Positions 8,111 to 16,517 of a stretch of DNA of 64,000 nucleotides are shown in pieces. Source of the DNA: Methanosarcina sp. KYL-1. Its GTDB lineage: Archaea > Halobacteriota > Methanosarcinia > Methanosarcinales > Methanosarcinaceae. The DNA lies in assembly GCF_024372725.1 (NCBI RefSeq), contig NZ_VOUA01000008.1:58067-122066 (forward strand), in the 5' to 3' direction. Both the position numbers and the translations under genes were made by a program. The notes below the pieces were generated by a model. The model saw only the letters and a program-made list of their open reading frames with translations. It searched no databases and was not told the DNA's origin. How positions within the stretch are numbered: the first letter of the stretch is position 1; each line of letters begins with the position of its first letter.

Positions 8111-9310
8111 TCAGGCCTCGTCGTATCCTATTTCTTCTTTTGTAAGGTAGCAGGCAGGGTCGTCTGCCCAGACATTCCCATAAACGGCTTCGGCTCTTAC
8201 CCGGAAGTTCCCGTTGCAGACGTCGAACCATTTGCACTTTGCACAGCGGTCAGCGTTAGCCTGGATAAAGGGCTTCCGGTTTTTGAGCCCGGCCATAATC
8301 TCGTCGGAAAGGTCGGTCCAGATCTCACTGAAGGGCCTCTCACGCACGTTCCCGAAAGAATAATGTCTCCAGAACTGGTCGGCGTGCACGGAGCCGTCCC
8401 AGGATACGCAGCCGATCCCGATCCCCGAGGAGTTACCCTGGTTCATGGAAAGGAGTTCGAAAACTTCGGCTGCCCTTTCCGGGTTTTCTTTAAGGAGCTT
8501 CAGATAGATGTACGGGCCGTCACAGTGGTTGTCCACGGTCAGGACTTCCGCGGGGAAGCCTTTCTCGTGCAGGGCCTTTGTCCGGTCCATTATGAGGTCA
8601 ACGGCTTTCCTGGACTCTTCAGGGGAGAGGTCCTCGTCTACCATCGTCGAACCCCTGCCTGCATAGACCAGGTGGTAGAAGCAGACCCTGGGGATATTTT
8701 CTGCTTCCATAAGGTCGAAGATCGCGGGGATGTCCATTACGTTCTGCTTATTAATGGTGAAGCGGAGCCCGACTTTTATGCCTTCCTCCTGGCAGTTGCG
8801 CAGGCCCCGGAGGGCGGCATCGAAGGCTCCCTGCATGCCCCTGAATTTGTCGTTAGTTTCCCTTATCCCGTCCAGGGAAACGCCCACATAGGAGAGGCCC
8901 ACGTCCTTTAACTTTTTTGCCAGCTCCTTATCGATGAGGGTCCCGTTTGTTGAGATTACGGCCCTCATGCCTTTTTCCCTGGCGTAGGCTGCAAGTTCGG
9001 GAAGGTCTTTTCGCATCGTGGGTTCGCCCCCGGAAAAGAGCATCACGGGAGAGCCAAAGGCTGCAAGGTCGTCGATCAGGGCTTTTCCTTCCTCGGTCGA
9101 AAGTTCATCCTTGAACTCCATGTCCTTTGCCTGGGCATAACAGTGGACGCATTTCAGGTTGCAACGGCGGGTCATGTTCCAGACCACGACCGGTTTCTTG
9201 TCTTTTGAAAACTGCAGCAGGTGAGAGGGAAGCCTCTTCGAATCCCTGCCGTAGCGGAGGGCGTCGGAAGGTTCCACGGTTCCGCAGTAGAGTTTTGAAA
9301 TGCCTATCAT
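8111..9310 (-). CDS. ahbC: Radical SAM 12,18-didecarboxysiroheme deacetylase
   Basis: A 399-residue radical SAM enzyme of the alternative heme pathway. The S-adenosylmethionine-binding cluster motif is CNLKCVHC (Cys50, Cys54, Cys57), followed by FSGGEPTMR. The C-terminal third has extra cysteines (GIGCVSWDG, then RCAKCKWFDVC) for an auxiliary iron-sulfur cluster, as in the SPASM-like AhbC/AhbD group. The opening MIGISKLYCGTVEPSDALRY is characteristic of AhbC, which removes the acetate side chains of didecarboxysiroheme to give iron-coproporphyrin. It follows hemD and cobA on the same strand, fitting the route uroporphyrinogen III to siroheme to heme. AhbD is the main alternative assignment. 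Confidence 0.85.
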   Translation of the reverse strand: MIGISKLYCGTVEPSDALRYGRDSKRLPSHLLQFSKDKKPVVVWNMTRRCNLKCVHCYAQAKDMEFKDELSTEEGKALIDDLAAFGSPVMLFSGGEPTMRKDLPELAAYAREKGMRAVISTNGTLIDKELAKKLKDVGLSYVGVSLDGIRETNDKFRGMQGAFDAALRGLRNCQEEGIKVGLRFTINKQNVMDIPAIFDLMEAENIPRVCFYHLVYAGRGSTMVDEDLSPEESRKAVDLIMDRTKALHEKGFPAEVLTVDNHCDGPYIYLKLLKENPERAAEVFELLSMNQGNSSGIGIGCVSWDGSVHADQFWRHYSFGNVRERPFSEIWTDLSDEIMAGLKNRKPFIQANADRCAKCKWFDVCNGNFRVRAEAVYGNVWADDPACYLTKEEIGYDEA

Positions 9311-9420
9311 GTTGATCAGTCAGAATAACGTTGTTTTCTGAAATTTAAAATGTTCTTTTTTTAACCGGTTTTTATGATGTGGACTTTTTAACCCCAACCC
9401 GGATTTTTATCAGGGCCAGC

Positions 9421-9510
9421 TTTTCATAGCTTGCTTTTCATAGCTTGCTTTTCTAGCTCGCTTTTCATAGCTTGCTTTTCATAGCTTGCTTTTCATAGCT
9501 TGCTTTTCAG
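9421..9510. repeat. 14-bp tandem repeat across the hemD stop
   Basis: About six copies of TTTTCATAGCTTGC start at 9421, 9435, 9449 (a 13-bp variant), 9462, 9476 and 9490. The array begins inside the last codons of hemD. On the minus strand each unit carries TGA, so expansion does not extend the protein. Confidence 0.9.
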
Positions 9511-10293
9511 GACTGCAAGCAGGGCTTCGAAAGTGAACTCTTCGGGGACCGCGTCTGCACTGACTCCATAGTTTTCCAGGGTTTTTGCCGTAGGGGTCCC
9601 TATGGCGCCTACAAGGGCCTTTCTCAGGACCTCTTTTATCTCTTCTTCTGCCCCGGCCAGTTCCGCATGCTTCATGAAGCCCCTTATCATCATCGAGCTC
9701 GTAAAGGCAAAAGCTGCGATTTCCCCTGCGAGGGAGCGTTCTATAAGCTCTTTCTGGGTTTTTCCTTCGGGGATGGTGAGGGTGTAGACATGAGTTTCGT
9801 AAACCGTAGCTCCGCACTCTTTCAGGCCCTCGATGAGCAGTTTTGCCCCGAATTCGCTCCTTGCAAGGTCCACGGTTTTCCCCTTAACTTCCGGGCAGAG
9901 GTCTCTTACAATTCCTTCGGAACTGTAGTCCCCGGGCAGGAAGGGTTTTTCAATCCCTATTTTTACAAGCTCTTTTTCCGTGTTAGGGCCGATAGCAATT
10001 ACCCTTGTCTTTTTCAGGGCCTCGACAAAGCTTTCCTTTTCGCTTTCTGAAAGCTTGTTCAGGGTGAAAGTGATCCCGTTTGCGCTGGTGAATATCACAT
10101 AGTCCGAAACGCCTTCTATGACCCTCTGCACAAATGGCTCGAAGCCTTCGTCCTTCAGGCCCTCAAGCCTTATCATGGGGGCATAGAAGGGCTCAAAGCC
10201 GTAAGCCCTGGCAAGGGCTTCGGACTTTTCCCTGTAACTTTCCGGCCTCATGATTGCAAGGACCGGCATTTTTGCCTCGTTTGTTTTTGTCAT
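9493..10293 (-). CDS. hemD: Uroporphyrinogen-III synthase
   Basis: A 266-residue cytosolic enzyme that cyclises hydroxymethylbilane with inversion of ring D. The two-domain HemD pattern is visible: YVIFTSANGITFTLN, VIAIGPNTEKELVKIG, FLPGDYSSEGIV, then ARSEFGAKLLIEGL, THVYTLTIPEG and FTSSMMIRGFM, ending VGAIGTPTAKTLENYGVSAD. Length and motif order are normal. It lies 25 bp downstream of cobA and upstream of ahbC, forming a tetrapyrrole operon. The final residues KSKL coincide with the start of a 14-bp repeat array, so the C-terminus may vary between strains. Confidence 0.9.
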   Translation of the reverse strand: MTKTNEAKMPVLAIMRPESYREKSEALARAYGFEPFYAPMIRLEGLKDEGFEPFVQRVIEGVSDYVIFTSANGITFTLNKLSESEKESFVEALKKTRVIAIGPNTEKELVKIGIEKPFLPGDYSSEGIVRDLCPEVKGKTVDLARSEFGAKLLIEGLKECGATVYETHVYTLTIPEGKTQKELIERSLAGEIAAFAFTSSMMIRGFMKHAELAGAEEEIKEVLRKALVGAIGTPTAKTLENYGVSADAVPEEFTFEALLAVLKSKL

Positions 10294-10318
10294 ACCCTTA
10301 TTCCCCTTTAATTCCGGT

Positions 10319-11086
10319 TTAAAAATCCGCTCCGGTAAGCTGTTCTCCGAGGACCTCGTGCAGGTGGACCACTTCCCCTATAACCGTGATAGCAGGAGCT
10401 TTTACTTTTCTCTCTTCTGCAAGGTCAGCGATGCTTTCAAGGGTGCCCACTGTAACCCGCTGGTCAGGCCGGGTCCCTCTCTCTATGACCGCAACAGGGG
10501 TTTTCGGGTCCTTGCCGTATTTCATGAGCTCCCGGGTATTCCGCCTGAGCATCTTCACACCCATAAAAATAACAAGGGTCCCCTCAAACTTTGCCAGGGT
10601 CGCCCAGTCAAGCCCGCTTTCCTGCTTTGTGGGGTCTTCGTGCCCGGTTATGAAGGTGACCATGGAAGTGCTTTCCCTGTGGGTTACGGGAATTCCCGCG
10701 TAAGCAGGCACTGCGATTGCAGAAGTAATTCCAGGTACGATTTCAAATTCGATGCCTTCTGCTACAAGCACCTCGGCTTCTTCGCCTCCCCGCCCGAATA
10801 CGTAGGGGTCTCCTCCTTTCAGCCGGACAACCATTTTGCCTTCCTTTGCTTTTTGCACAAGAACCTCATTGATTTCGGGCTGGGTCATTGTGTGGTTGCC
10901 TGCATATTTTCCGACATCGATTTTTTCCGCACTTTCAGGCATGGAGTTAAGGATCGCTTTTCCAGGGAGCTGGTCATAGACGATGACTTCCGCGCTGTCA
11001 ATCAGCCTGCGGGCTTTCAGGGTGAGGAGTTCGGGGTCTCCGGGTCCGGAACCCACAAGGTATACTTTTCCGTAATTTCCTGACAT
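10319..11086 (-). CDS. cobA: Uroporphyrinogen-III C-methyltransferase (SUMT)
   Basis: A 255-residue S-adenosylmethionine-dependent methyltransferase making precorrin-2, the branch point to siroheme, heme, cobamides and F430. All family motifs are present: VYLVGSGPGDPELLTLKARR, VIVYDQLP, VRLKGGDPYVFGRGGEEAE, VPGITSAIAVPAYAGIPVTHR and FMGVKMLRRN. It is a stand-alone SUMT without the CysG dehydrogenase domain. It is first gene of the cobA-hemD-ahbC unit, transcribed from the divergent promoter region shared with rnz. Confidence 0.92.
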   Translation of the reverse strand: MSGNYGKVYLVGSGPGDPELLTLKARRLIDSAEVIVYDQLPGKAILNSMPESAEKIDVGKYAGNHTMTQPEINEVLVQKAKEGKMVVRLKGGDPYVFGRGGEEAEVLVAEGIEFEIVPGITSAIAVPAYAGIPVTHRESTSMVTFITGHEDPTKQESGLDWATLAKFEGTLVIFMGVKMLRRNTRELMKYGKDPKTPVAVIERGTRPDQRVTVGTLESIADLAEERKVKAPAITVIGEVVHLHEVLGEQLTGADF

Positions 11087-11190
11087 GTGATGCTGATTCC
11101 TTTATCTTTCTTTTTGGTTCTTTAAAGTCTGTAGGGTTTAAAGAGCTTTTATAATAAATAGTATGCCGTCTTTGTGTCGTATTATCAAAC

Positions 11191-11220
11191 AATTTATATA
11201 TATCGACACTTATATAAATT
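11191..11220. promoter_or_regulatory. Divergent promoter: symmetric double TATA box
   Basis: AATTTATATA (11191-11200) is repeated as its exact reverse complement TATATAAATT (11211-11220) with a 10-bp spacer. Each arm is a good archaeal TATA box, one for rnz on the plus strand and one for cobA-hemD-ahbC on the minus strand. Predicted start sites fall about 25 bp beyond each arm and leave leaders of about 100-120 nt. Confidence 0.55.
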
Positions 11221-11347
11221 TCCCGGCAGATTGAACCTTGAAAACACGTTCTTGAAAACTGTGGAAATCCGGATAAACTCTGAAAAAAATGTTCATAAAG
11301 CCAGTGGTAATTAATAAATACACCTGAAAGTAATTAGTGAGTTCACC

Positions 11348-12265
11348 ATGCTTCGCATAACTTTTCTCGGTACGGGAGGCTCTCTCCCGACTCGCAACAG
11401 GAACCCTTCCGCAGTGATGGTCAACCGAAAAGGGGAACTCCTCCTGTTCGACTGTGGGGAAGGCACCCAGCAGCAGATGATGCGGGCAAAGACAGGGATG
11501 ATGAGCTTGTCCTCGATTTTTATCAGCCATTTCCACGCGGACCACTTCCTTGGAATTCCGGGGCTTATCCAGACAATGTCTTTTATGGGCAGAAAAGAGC
11601 CGCTTATGATCTACGGCCCGGTGGGGACCCGGGAATTCACGGAGCTTTTCAAGGCACTTGGCTACTTTAACCTGAAGTATGAAATCCGGGGCGTGGACCT
11701 GAAACCCGGAGATATTCTAAAAGAAGAGGAATATGTGGTCCGTGCCTTCAAAACCGAACACAGCGTTCCGAGCCTGGGCTATGCCCTTGTGGAAAATCCC
11801 CGGCCCGGGCGTTTCAACCGGGAGCGAGCAGTCGAACTTGGGGTGCCCCCCGGCCCTCTCTTTGCAAAGCTGCAAAAAGGAAACTCTGTCGAAGTAGAAG
11901 GCCGAGCAGTTAAGCCTGAAGACGTTATGGGCGCCCCGAGGCCAGGCCGGACCATTGTCTACACGGGAGATACCAGGCCCTGCAAAGCCGTGCTCGAAGC
12001 CAGCAAGGATGCCGACCTGCTTGTCCATGATGGCAGCTTTGCCGACGAGATGGCGGACTGGGCGGATGAGTCCAGGCACTCCACAGCCGGGGAAGCTGCA
12101 GCCCTCGCAAAAGAGGCCGGGGTGCGGCAGCTGGTCCTGACCCACATAAGTTCTCGCTACTCCGAAGATGCGGCCCCTATAATGAACGATTCAAAAAAGA
12201 TATTTGAAAATGTTATTGTTGCAGAAGACCTTATGGAGCTTGAAATCCCCCACAGGCCGGAGTGA
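11348..12265 (+). CDS. rnz: Ribonuclease Z (tRNA 3' endonuclease)
   Basis: A 305-residue metallo-beta-lactamase-fold nuclease that trims the 3' trailer of tRNA precursors. It shows FLGTGGSLPTRNRNPSA, LLLFDCGEGTQQQM, the zinc motif HFHADH (61-66), the PxKxxKL-like exosite region around GPLFAKLQKG, YTGDTRPC, HDGSFAD, the HST motif in SRHSTAGEAA, and LTHISSRY. Length is normal for archaeal tRNase Z. The ATG follows GTGAGTTCACC and is read alone, divergent from cobA. Confidence 0.95.
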   Translation: MLRITFLGTGGSLPTRNRNPSAVMVNRKGELLLFDCGEGTQQQMMRAKTGMMSLSSIFISHFHADHFLGIPGLIQTMSFMGRKEPLMIYGPVGTREFTELFKALGYFNLKYEIRGVDLKPGDILKEEEYVVRAFKTEHSVPSLGYALVENPRPGRFNRERAVELGVPPGPLFAKLQKGNSVEVEGRAVKPEDVMGAPRPGRTIVYTGDTRPCKAVLEASKDADLLVHDGSFADEMADWADESRHSTAGEAAALAKEAGVRQLVLTHISSRYSEDAAPIMNDSKKIFENVIVAEDLMELEIPHRPE

Positions 12266-12590
12266 ATTTCTAGGAAAGAATGTTTGGGAATGAATTTCCG
12301 GAAATGAACGTCCGAAAAGCAGGCTTTTTAAGGCAAATATTTTAATGTAAGTCTTTTAAAATATCCTCTTAGTGAACGGGTTGAAAGCGGGGCTTAAAAA
12401 AGACTGAATAAAATAACTCAAAAAAGACTGGAAAAAATAACTCAAAAAGACCGAGAACAAAACGGACTGAAAAAAAGGATCCGATAAGGGGCCTCGACCC
12501 AAAATCGATCTGCAAGAAAAGGTTAGTATAAATAATAAATTAAGCCGGATAATAAATTAAGTTTTTTTATGAGATTCAGGCTTTTAAGGT
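12266..12590. other. Intergenic region between convergent genes
   Basis: 325 bp between the rnz 3' end and a leftward small gene. It is A-rich, with an imperfect 23-24-bp repeat (AAAAAAGACTG..AATAACTC) at about 12396-12450. No gene is seen. Confidence 0.5.
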
Positions 12591-12851
12591 TCAGACCAGG
12601 GTCCAGTCCAGTTTGTTGTCTGCGGCATCGTAGAGGGTTACTTTCATCGTCTTGTCTTCAATATCATAGGTCGGCCTGACTCCAAGGTAGAGGGCATCTC
12701 CTTCCTTGATTTCGAGTTCGCCGTTAACCCTTCCGAAATACACCCGGCCTCCTGTATCTTTCTCTTCGACTGTGATACCTTTCCAGATCAGGTTCTTGAT
12801 AACATTTACAACCACACATTCAAACCGGTCGATTTCACGTATTTCATTCAT
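12591..12851 (-). CDS. Small conserved-looking hypothetical protein
   Basis: An 86-residue soluble acidic protein with an apparent all-beta pattern: FECVVVNVIKNLIWKG, GGRVYFGRVNGELEIKEGDA, TMKVTLYDAADN. It has no cysteine, signal or membrane segment. The alternating strands and the GRVNGELEIKEGD turn resemble small OB- or SH3-like folds, but I cannot name a family. The start is ATG with AAGGGATC upstream. Confidence 0.6.
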   Translation of the reverse strand: MNEIREIDRFECVVVNVIKNLIWKGITVEEKDTGGRVYFGRVNGELEIKEGDALYLGVRPTYDIEDKTMKVTLYDAADNKLDWTLV

Positions 12852-13246
12852 GCAGATCCCTTCAAAAGCTCTTTTTACATTTCGGTTGAGACCTTATTCA
12901 AATCTCACTCCTGATAGAGAATAATGATTTTTATAGATAAAACTATTCCCAGAACCTCAGGAAAATTCTGTTCCCGGGTTGCGGCACTTTAAGTTACTAA
13001 AATATTTAAATGTAAACTGTGCGGAAAGAACCGGGTTGAGGGATGGAAGAAGATAAGTGAGAAGAGTAGGTTAAAAGACCGGCTGGAAGAAAAGCAAAAA
13101 GGCAGAGAAAAGAAAAAAAGGTAGAAAAGTACAAAAGGGCAGAAAAAAGAGCAAATAATCAGGAAAAGACAGGAAAATATCAAAAAATCAGGAAAAATGC
13201 AAAGAAAAGGCTCGCGCATAAAAGTTGCGCGTCTCCTCTTTGCAGT
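12852..13246. other. Intergenic region with a polypurine tract
   Basis: 395 bp. From about 13021 to 13215 the plus strand is almost entirely A and G, with loosely repeated GGAAAA/GGCAGAAAAA blocks. This is the 3' side of the leftward AAA ATPase gene, so its transcript would run into a long U/C-rich tail that could act as a multi-site archaeal terminator. No open frame of interest. Confidence 0.55.
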
Positions 13247-14365
13247 TCACACATACATCCTTGAAGGATCAAGGACCGGATCTTTCTTGCCGAGTCTTGC
13301 GAGGGCTTTTTCGAAATCCTCTCCCGTGACAACTTCCCGGTCTTCGATAATCACCTGGTGCAGGGCGGTTTTCAGGATTTTTTCCACGAGGTCCCTGCCA
13401 GAAAGCCCTTTTACTTTCTTTGCCAGGGCTTTGAAATCACAGTCCTTTACAGGCAGCGGGAAGGTTTTTATGTTGGATTCGAAGATCCTGAGGGCTTCTT
13501 CTTCTCCCGGAAGGACAAATTCGATCTCTTCTTCAAACCTGCTCCGAACAGCAGAGTCCAGGGTGTGGATCCTGTTTGTGGAGCCTATTGTGCAGACCCC
13601 TTCGCGTTCCACGATCCCGTCCATCTCGGTCAGGAGGGCGTTTACGATTTCGCTTACGTCTCCCCTCAGTTCCTGGAACCTTCTGTCCAGGGCTATGGCG
13701 TCCAGTTCATCAATGAAAATTATGCAGGGAGCCACTTCTTCTGCCCGGTCGTAGAGCTGGTGGATCTGGCGGGCCCCGTCTCCTACGTATTCCCCTATCA
13801 GCTGGGTAGCCTTAACAGGGATAATCGGTACGTCGGTCTTGTTTGCAAGGGCTTTTGCAAGCATGGTCTTGCCGGTTCCCGAGGGCCCGAAGAAGAGGAC
13901 ATTTCTCGGTGCCCATTTCCCGAAACGTTCGGGCTCTTCTAAGAAGCGTTCTATAAGCCTGCACTTTTGCTTGGCAAGTTCCTGTCCGACCACGTCTTCG
14001 AAGTTTATGTTTCTCTTGATCTCACCCGAAGAGAGGAGGTTGCTTTCTTCCTCGGTTACAATTATCGAGGTCGATGTCCCTATTACTGATTCGGCAGGTT
14101 CCACATCGATGATGCGGTAGGCAAAGTCCGGAAACATCCTCCTGTCAAAGAGGTAATCTCCCTTGCGGGCAATGTACCCGTTCCACTGTTCCCGGGCGTA
14201 GAATTCAAAAACGTCCCTGTTTTCAATTACAGGGTACTCCTCCATCATGCCGCTCAGTGGATACCCTTCCGGCTTCAGGATAAGAAGTTCGGCGGTGGAT
14301 TTCCCACCCTCAACGTTATTTTCATGAGTCTTTTTTGTATTCACTCTCTGGGAGACTGGTCGCAC
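13247..14365 (-). CDS. AMA-type AAA ATPase (proteasome-activator-like)
   Basis: A 372-residue single-ring AAA protein. The N-terminal 110 residues are a beta-rich domain (DVFEFYAREQWNGYIARKG). Then come NFEDVVGQELAKQKCRL, Walker A GPSGTGKT (160-167), GEYVGDGARQIHQLYDRA, Walker B IIFIDE (215-220), VNALLTEMDGI and the arginine-finger region TIGSTNRIHTLDSAVRSRFE. The organisation matches the AMA family of methanogens and Archaeoglobus, hexameric ATPases thought to unfold proteins for the proteasome or act as chaperones. No N-terminal coiled coil of the PAN type is present. The start is uncertain: GTG at 14365 is given, and GTG at 14344 is an alternative. Confidence 0.8.
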   Translation of the reverse strand: MRPVSQRVNTKKTHENNVEGGKSTAELLILKPEGYPLSGMMEEYPVIENRDVFEFYAREQWNGYIARKGDYLFDRRMFPDFAYRIIDVEPAESVIGTSTSIIVTEEESNLLSSGEIKRNINFEDVVGQELAKQKCRLIERFLEEPERFGKWAPRNVLFFGPSGTGKTMLAKALANKTDVPIIPVKATQLIGEYVGDGARQIHQLYDRAEEVAPCIIFIDELDAIALDRRFQELRGDVSEIVNALLTEMDGIVEREGVCTIGSTNRIHTLDSAVRSRFEEEIEFVLPGEEEALRIFESNIKTFPLPVKDCDFKALAKKVKGLSGRDLVEKILKTALHQVIIEDREVVTGEDFEKALARLGKKDPVLDPSRMYV

Positions 14366-14836
14366 TTTGTTATCAACTCGAATGCTTTTCTATAACTATT
14401 AGTGACTTGAAGAGCTAATAAAATTAACCCTATAAAGCAATTTGGATGTTTTTCCGAAGAAGCCTCATTTTTCCGGGGACCTTAAGGGCATTCTGATCTT
14501 AAAATACCCTATTGTCCCGGTTCCTTCAAGGCACCACTATCAGACATAACTTTCAGGCATAACTGTCCGCGTATTTCAGGTAACAGTTATATATCCAGAT
14601 ATTCTAATAGAAAGGTATATGTCCTGCTGGATATAAGACTAATGTAAAATATTATATATGATTAAGAAAATAAGAGGGTCATATATTTGAATTGCTGTTT
14701 CACAGGCAGGATAATAATCCTCCTGTAAGGGTTTTATCAATAAAACTTAATCATATGACTGATCCAAAGCAAAGAATAATATATTTGGTACAATAATATA
14801 AAATTCTAACGTATTAATATAATGTAATTCTAGAGT
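14366..14836. other. Intergenic region, divergent promoters
   Basis: 471 bp of AT-rich sequence between the divergent AAA ATPase and a small rightward gene. An inverted repeat ATATCCAG (14591-14598) / CTGGATAT (14627-14634) lies near the middle and several TATA-like stretches follow (14645-14660). No coding signal. Confidence 0.4.
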
Positions 14837-15034
14837 ATGATTTTTATGTTTACTATGGAGAACACGGAAGGTTTTGACCAGAAAACTCTTGATAAGATGA
14901 ACGCTGAAGTCAAAAAAATTATAAGTAAGCACGATCCGAAGAACAAAAACTACAAAAAAATCTGTGAACAGATCGAAGACCAGGTCTTTGACAAATACTG
15001 CTCAGAAGTGTTCAGACCTTCTCTCAAACTCTGA
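14837..15034 (+). CDS. Small hypothetical protein
   Basis: At most 65 residues, and the more likely start is the third methionine (MENTEGFDQKTL), giving about 59. It is a charged, helical, Lys-rich protein (DKMNAEVKKIISKHDPKNKN) with a single cysteine pair separated along the chain. It is followed by several T-runs at 15070-15117 that look like an archaeal terminator. No family is recognised. Confidence 0.5.
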   Translation: MIFMFTMENTEGFDQKTLDKMNAEVKKIISKHDPKNKNYKKICEQIEDQVFDKYCSEVFRPSLKL

Positions 15035-15200
15035 CACTCCTGACGGGCCTAAATTGTTCCATTGAATGCCTTTTTATTTTTAGGTTTCGATTTTTTTAAT
15101 TTTTTTCACTTTTTTTCTTGCATCAGTTAAGTACTGAAATTCATAGATCCTTCGTTTTACTACCTCATAATTTTTATAGCATCCTGTGCATTTTATATTT

Positions 15201-15722
15201 ATGTCTTCTCAGATCAGGAATTGTTTTGTTGTCTTGCTTGTTGTTTTCTCATTGCTTATGGTACCGCTTATGGCAGCAGCTGAAGAATTGCCGGCTGGAG
15301 ACGGATCTCCTGCCGAAGGGGGAGACCCGGCTTCGGACCTGTTCGACCTGATAGATTCCAATATCGAGGTCTACAACCAGAACCTCAACCTTGCCCCCGG
15401 TTTTCTTAAGAGCCTTGTAGGGGATGAGGAGATCCTTTTCGTCATAACTCTTGAAGACGGCGGGGAACTGTACGCCTGGGGAGTAACTGAATCTGCAGAG
15501 TTTATCGAATTTGAAAAGCTTGAGAGCCCCGACGGAAATGAGCCGACCATAACAGTCAGGAGTGACGAAGCAACGGTTCGCTCCATAATTGATTCCTCTT
15601 CCCCTGTCCAGAAGTTCAGCGATGCCCTGAAATCCGGGAAAGTGGTAGTTGAAGATGCAGGCTTTCTCCAGAGCCTGATGCTCTGGGCAATGAAAGTAGG
15701 GCTTGGGAACCTTTTTATGTGA
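15201..15722 (+). CDS. Secreted protein, first of a tandem paralogous pair
   Basis: A 173-residue exported protein. Residues 8-28 form a signal peptide (FVVLLVVFSLLMVPLMAAA), with cleavage expected near AAA-EE. The body has LFDLIDSNIEVYNQNLNLAP, LYAWGVTESA, PTITVRSDEATVRSIIDS and ends in VVEDAGFLQSLMLWAMK. The order 'strand, strand, then an acidic segment followed by a small helix' is reminiscent of SCP2-like lipid-binding domains (inference only). The ATG at 15201 is chosen because it begins the signal peptide, and a GTG five codons upstream is less likely. It has a paralog immediately downstream. Confidence 0.7.
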   Translation: MSSQIRNCFVVLLVVFSLLMVPLMAAAEELPAGDGSPAEGGDPASDLFDLIDSNIEVYNQNLNLAPGFLKSLVGDEEILFVITLEDGGELYAWGVTESAEFIEFEKLESPDGNEPTITVRSDEATVRSIIDSSSPVQKFSDALKSGKVVVEDAGFLQSLMLWAMKVGLGNLFM

Positions 15723-15744
15723 ATCTGGCAGGTGCTTTTTCCTG

Positions 15745-15872
15745 CCGATTTCACTCTCTCATTTACTTTTATTTTCCTCTTCTCTTTTCTTCCGTTTTTT
15801 ACTTCCCTTCTCCTACTTGCTTCTACATTGCTTCATTTCTTCCACTTTTTCCCCTTTCCTTCCCTTCCGAGA
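15745..15872 (+). other. Pyrimidine-rich 3' tract between the paralogs
   Basis: About 130 bp downstream of the first paralog are almost pure C and T on the transcribed-sense strand. It is a likely U-rich termination zone, equivalent to the tract behind the AMA ATPase gene. Confidence 0.5.
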
Positions 15873-15920
15873 TCGGTGTGTCTGAGAATGTTTTTATACC
15901 CCCATACCTTATTTTCAAGC

Positions 15921-16454
15921 ATGGTTCTTCATAGTAAAAGTATGGTTCTTGGTTTCTTGCTAATTGTCCTTTTGCTTCTCCCGATTGCAGGAGCCTCATC
16001 TGAGGCAGGAGACATAAAGGAAGCTGAACTCTTTAAGGCAGACGATAATCCTGCAGGCGGGGAAAATGACCTTTTCACGGAATTGAGTGAAAAAGCCGAA
16101 CTTTACAACGAGAACTTCGATGAAGTCCCCATGCTTTTTAAGAGGCTGGTGGCCAGTGAGGAAATTGCTCTCAGGATTAAACTGGAAAACGGCACGATGC
16201 TCTATGCGACTGCAATCATGAGAGGGGGAAAAGTAGGGGAGTTTTACAGCTACGAAACTGAAAATGATCCCAATTCGAAGTTCGGGCCTACAATAATCGT
16301 AGAAACCGATGAGCAGACGGTAAGGAAGGTCCTTGACTCGGATGACCCTCTCAGGGAAGCCGTAAAGAGCATGAACGAAGGCGACCTGGATGTCGAATGT
16401 AAAGGCTTCTTTAGACGTACCGTTCTCTGGGCAATAAAACAGCTTTACTCCTGA
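15921..16454 (+). CDS. Secreted protein, second of a tandem paralogous pair
   Basis: A 177-residue paralog of 15201-15722. The start is the ATG at 15921, which begins a signal peptide (MVLGFLLIVLLLLPIAGAS, cleavage near AGA/ASS). A longer in-frame reading to 15732 only runs through the pyrimidine-rich spacer. Shared blocks include DLFTELSEKAELYNENFDE, LYATAIMRGG, PTIIVETDEQTVRKVLDSDD and FFRRTVLWAIKQL. Same length and topology as its neighbour, so a tandem duplication followed by divergence is evident. Function unknown, and an SCP2-like fold is possible. A hairpin and T-run follow the stop. Confidence 0.75.
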   Translation: MVLHSKSMVLGFLLIVLLLLPIAGASSEAGDIKEAELFKADDNPAGGENDLFTELSEKAELYNENFDEVPMLFKRLVASEEIALRIKLENGTMLYATAIMRGGKVGEFYSYETENDPNSKFGPTIIVETDEQTVRKVLDSDDPLREAVKSMNEGDLDVECKGFFRRTVLWAIKQLYS

Positions 16455-16455
16455 A

Positions 16456-16479
16456 AACCCGGAACTTTCCAGGTTTTTT
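16456..16479 (+). terminator. Hairpin plus T-run
   Basis: AACC-C-GGAA-CT-TTCC-A-GGTT followed by six T, starting two bases after the stop of the second secreted paralog. Confidence 0.55.
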
Positions 16480-16517
16480 ATGCTCTTTAATTGGAAATTC
16501 TTTATTTCAGCCGAATA

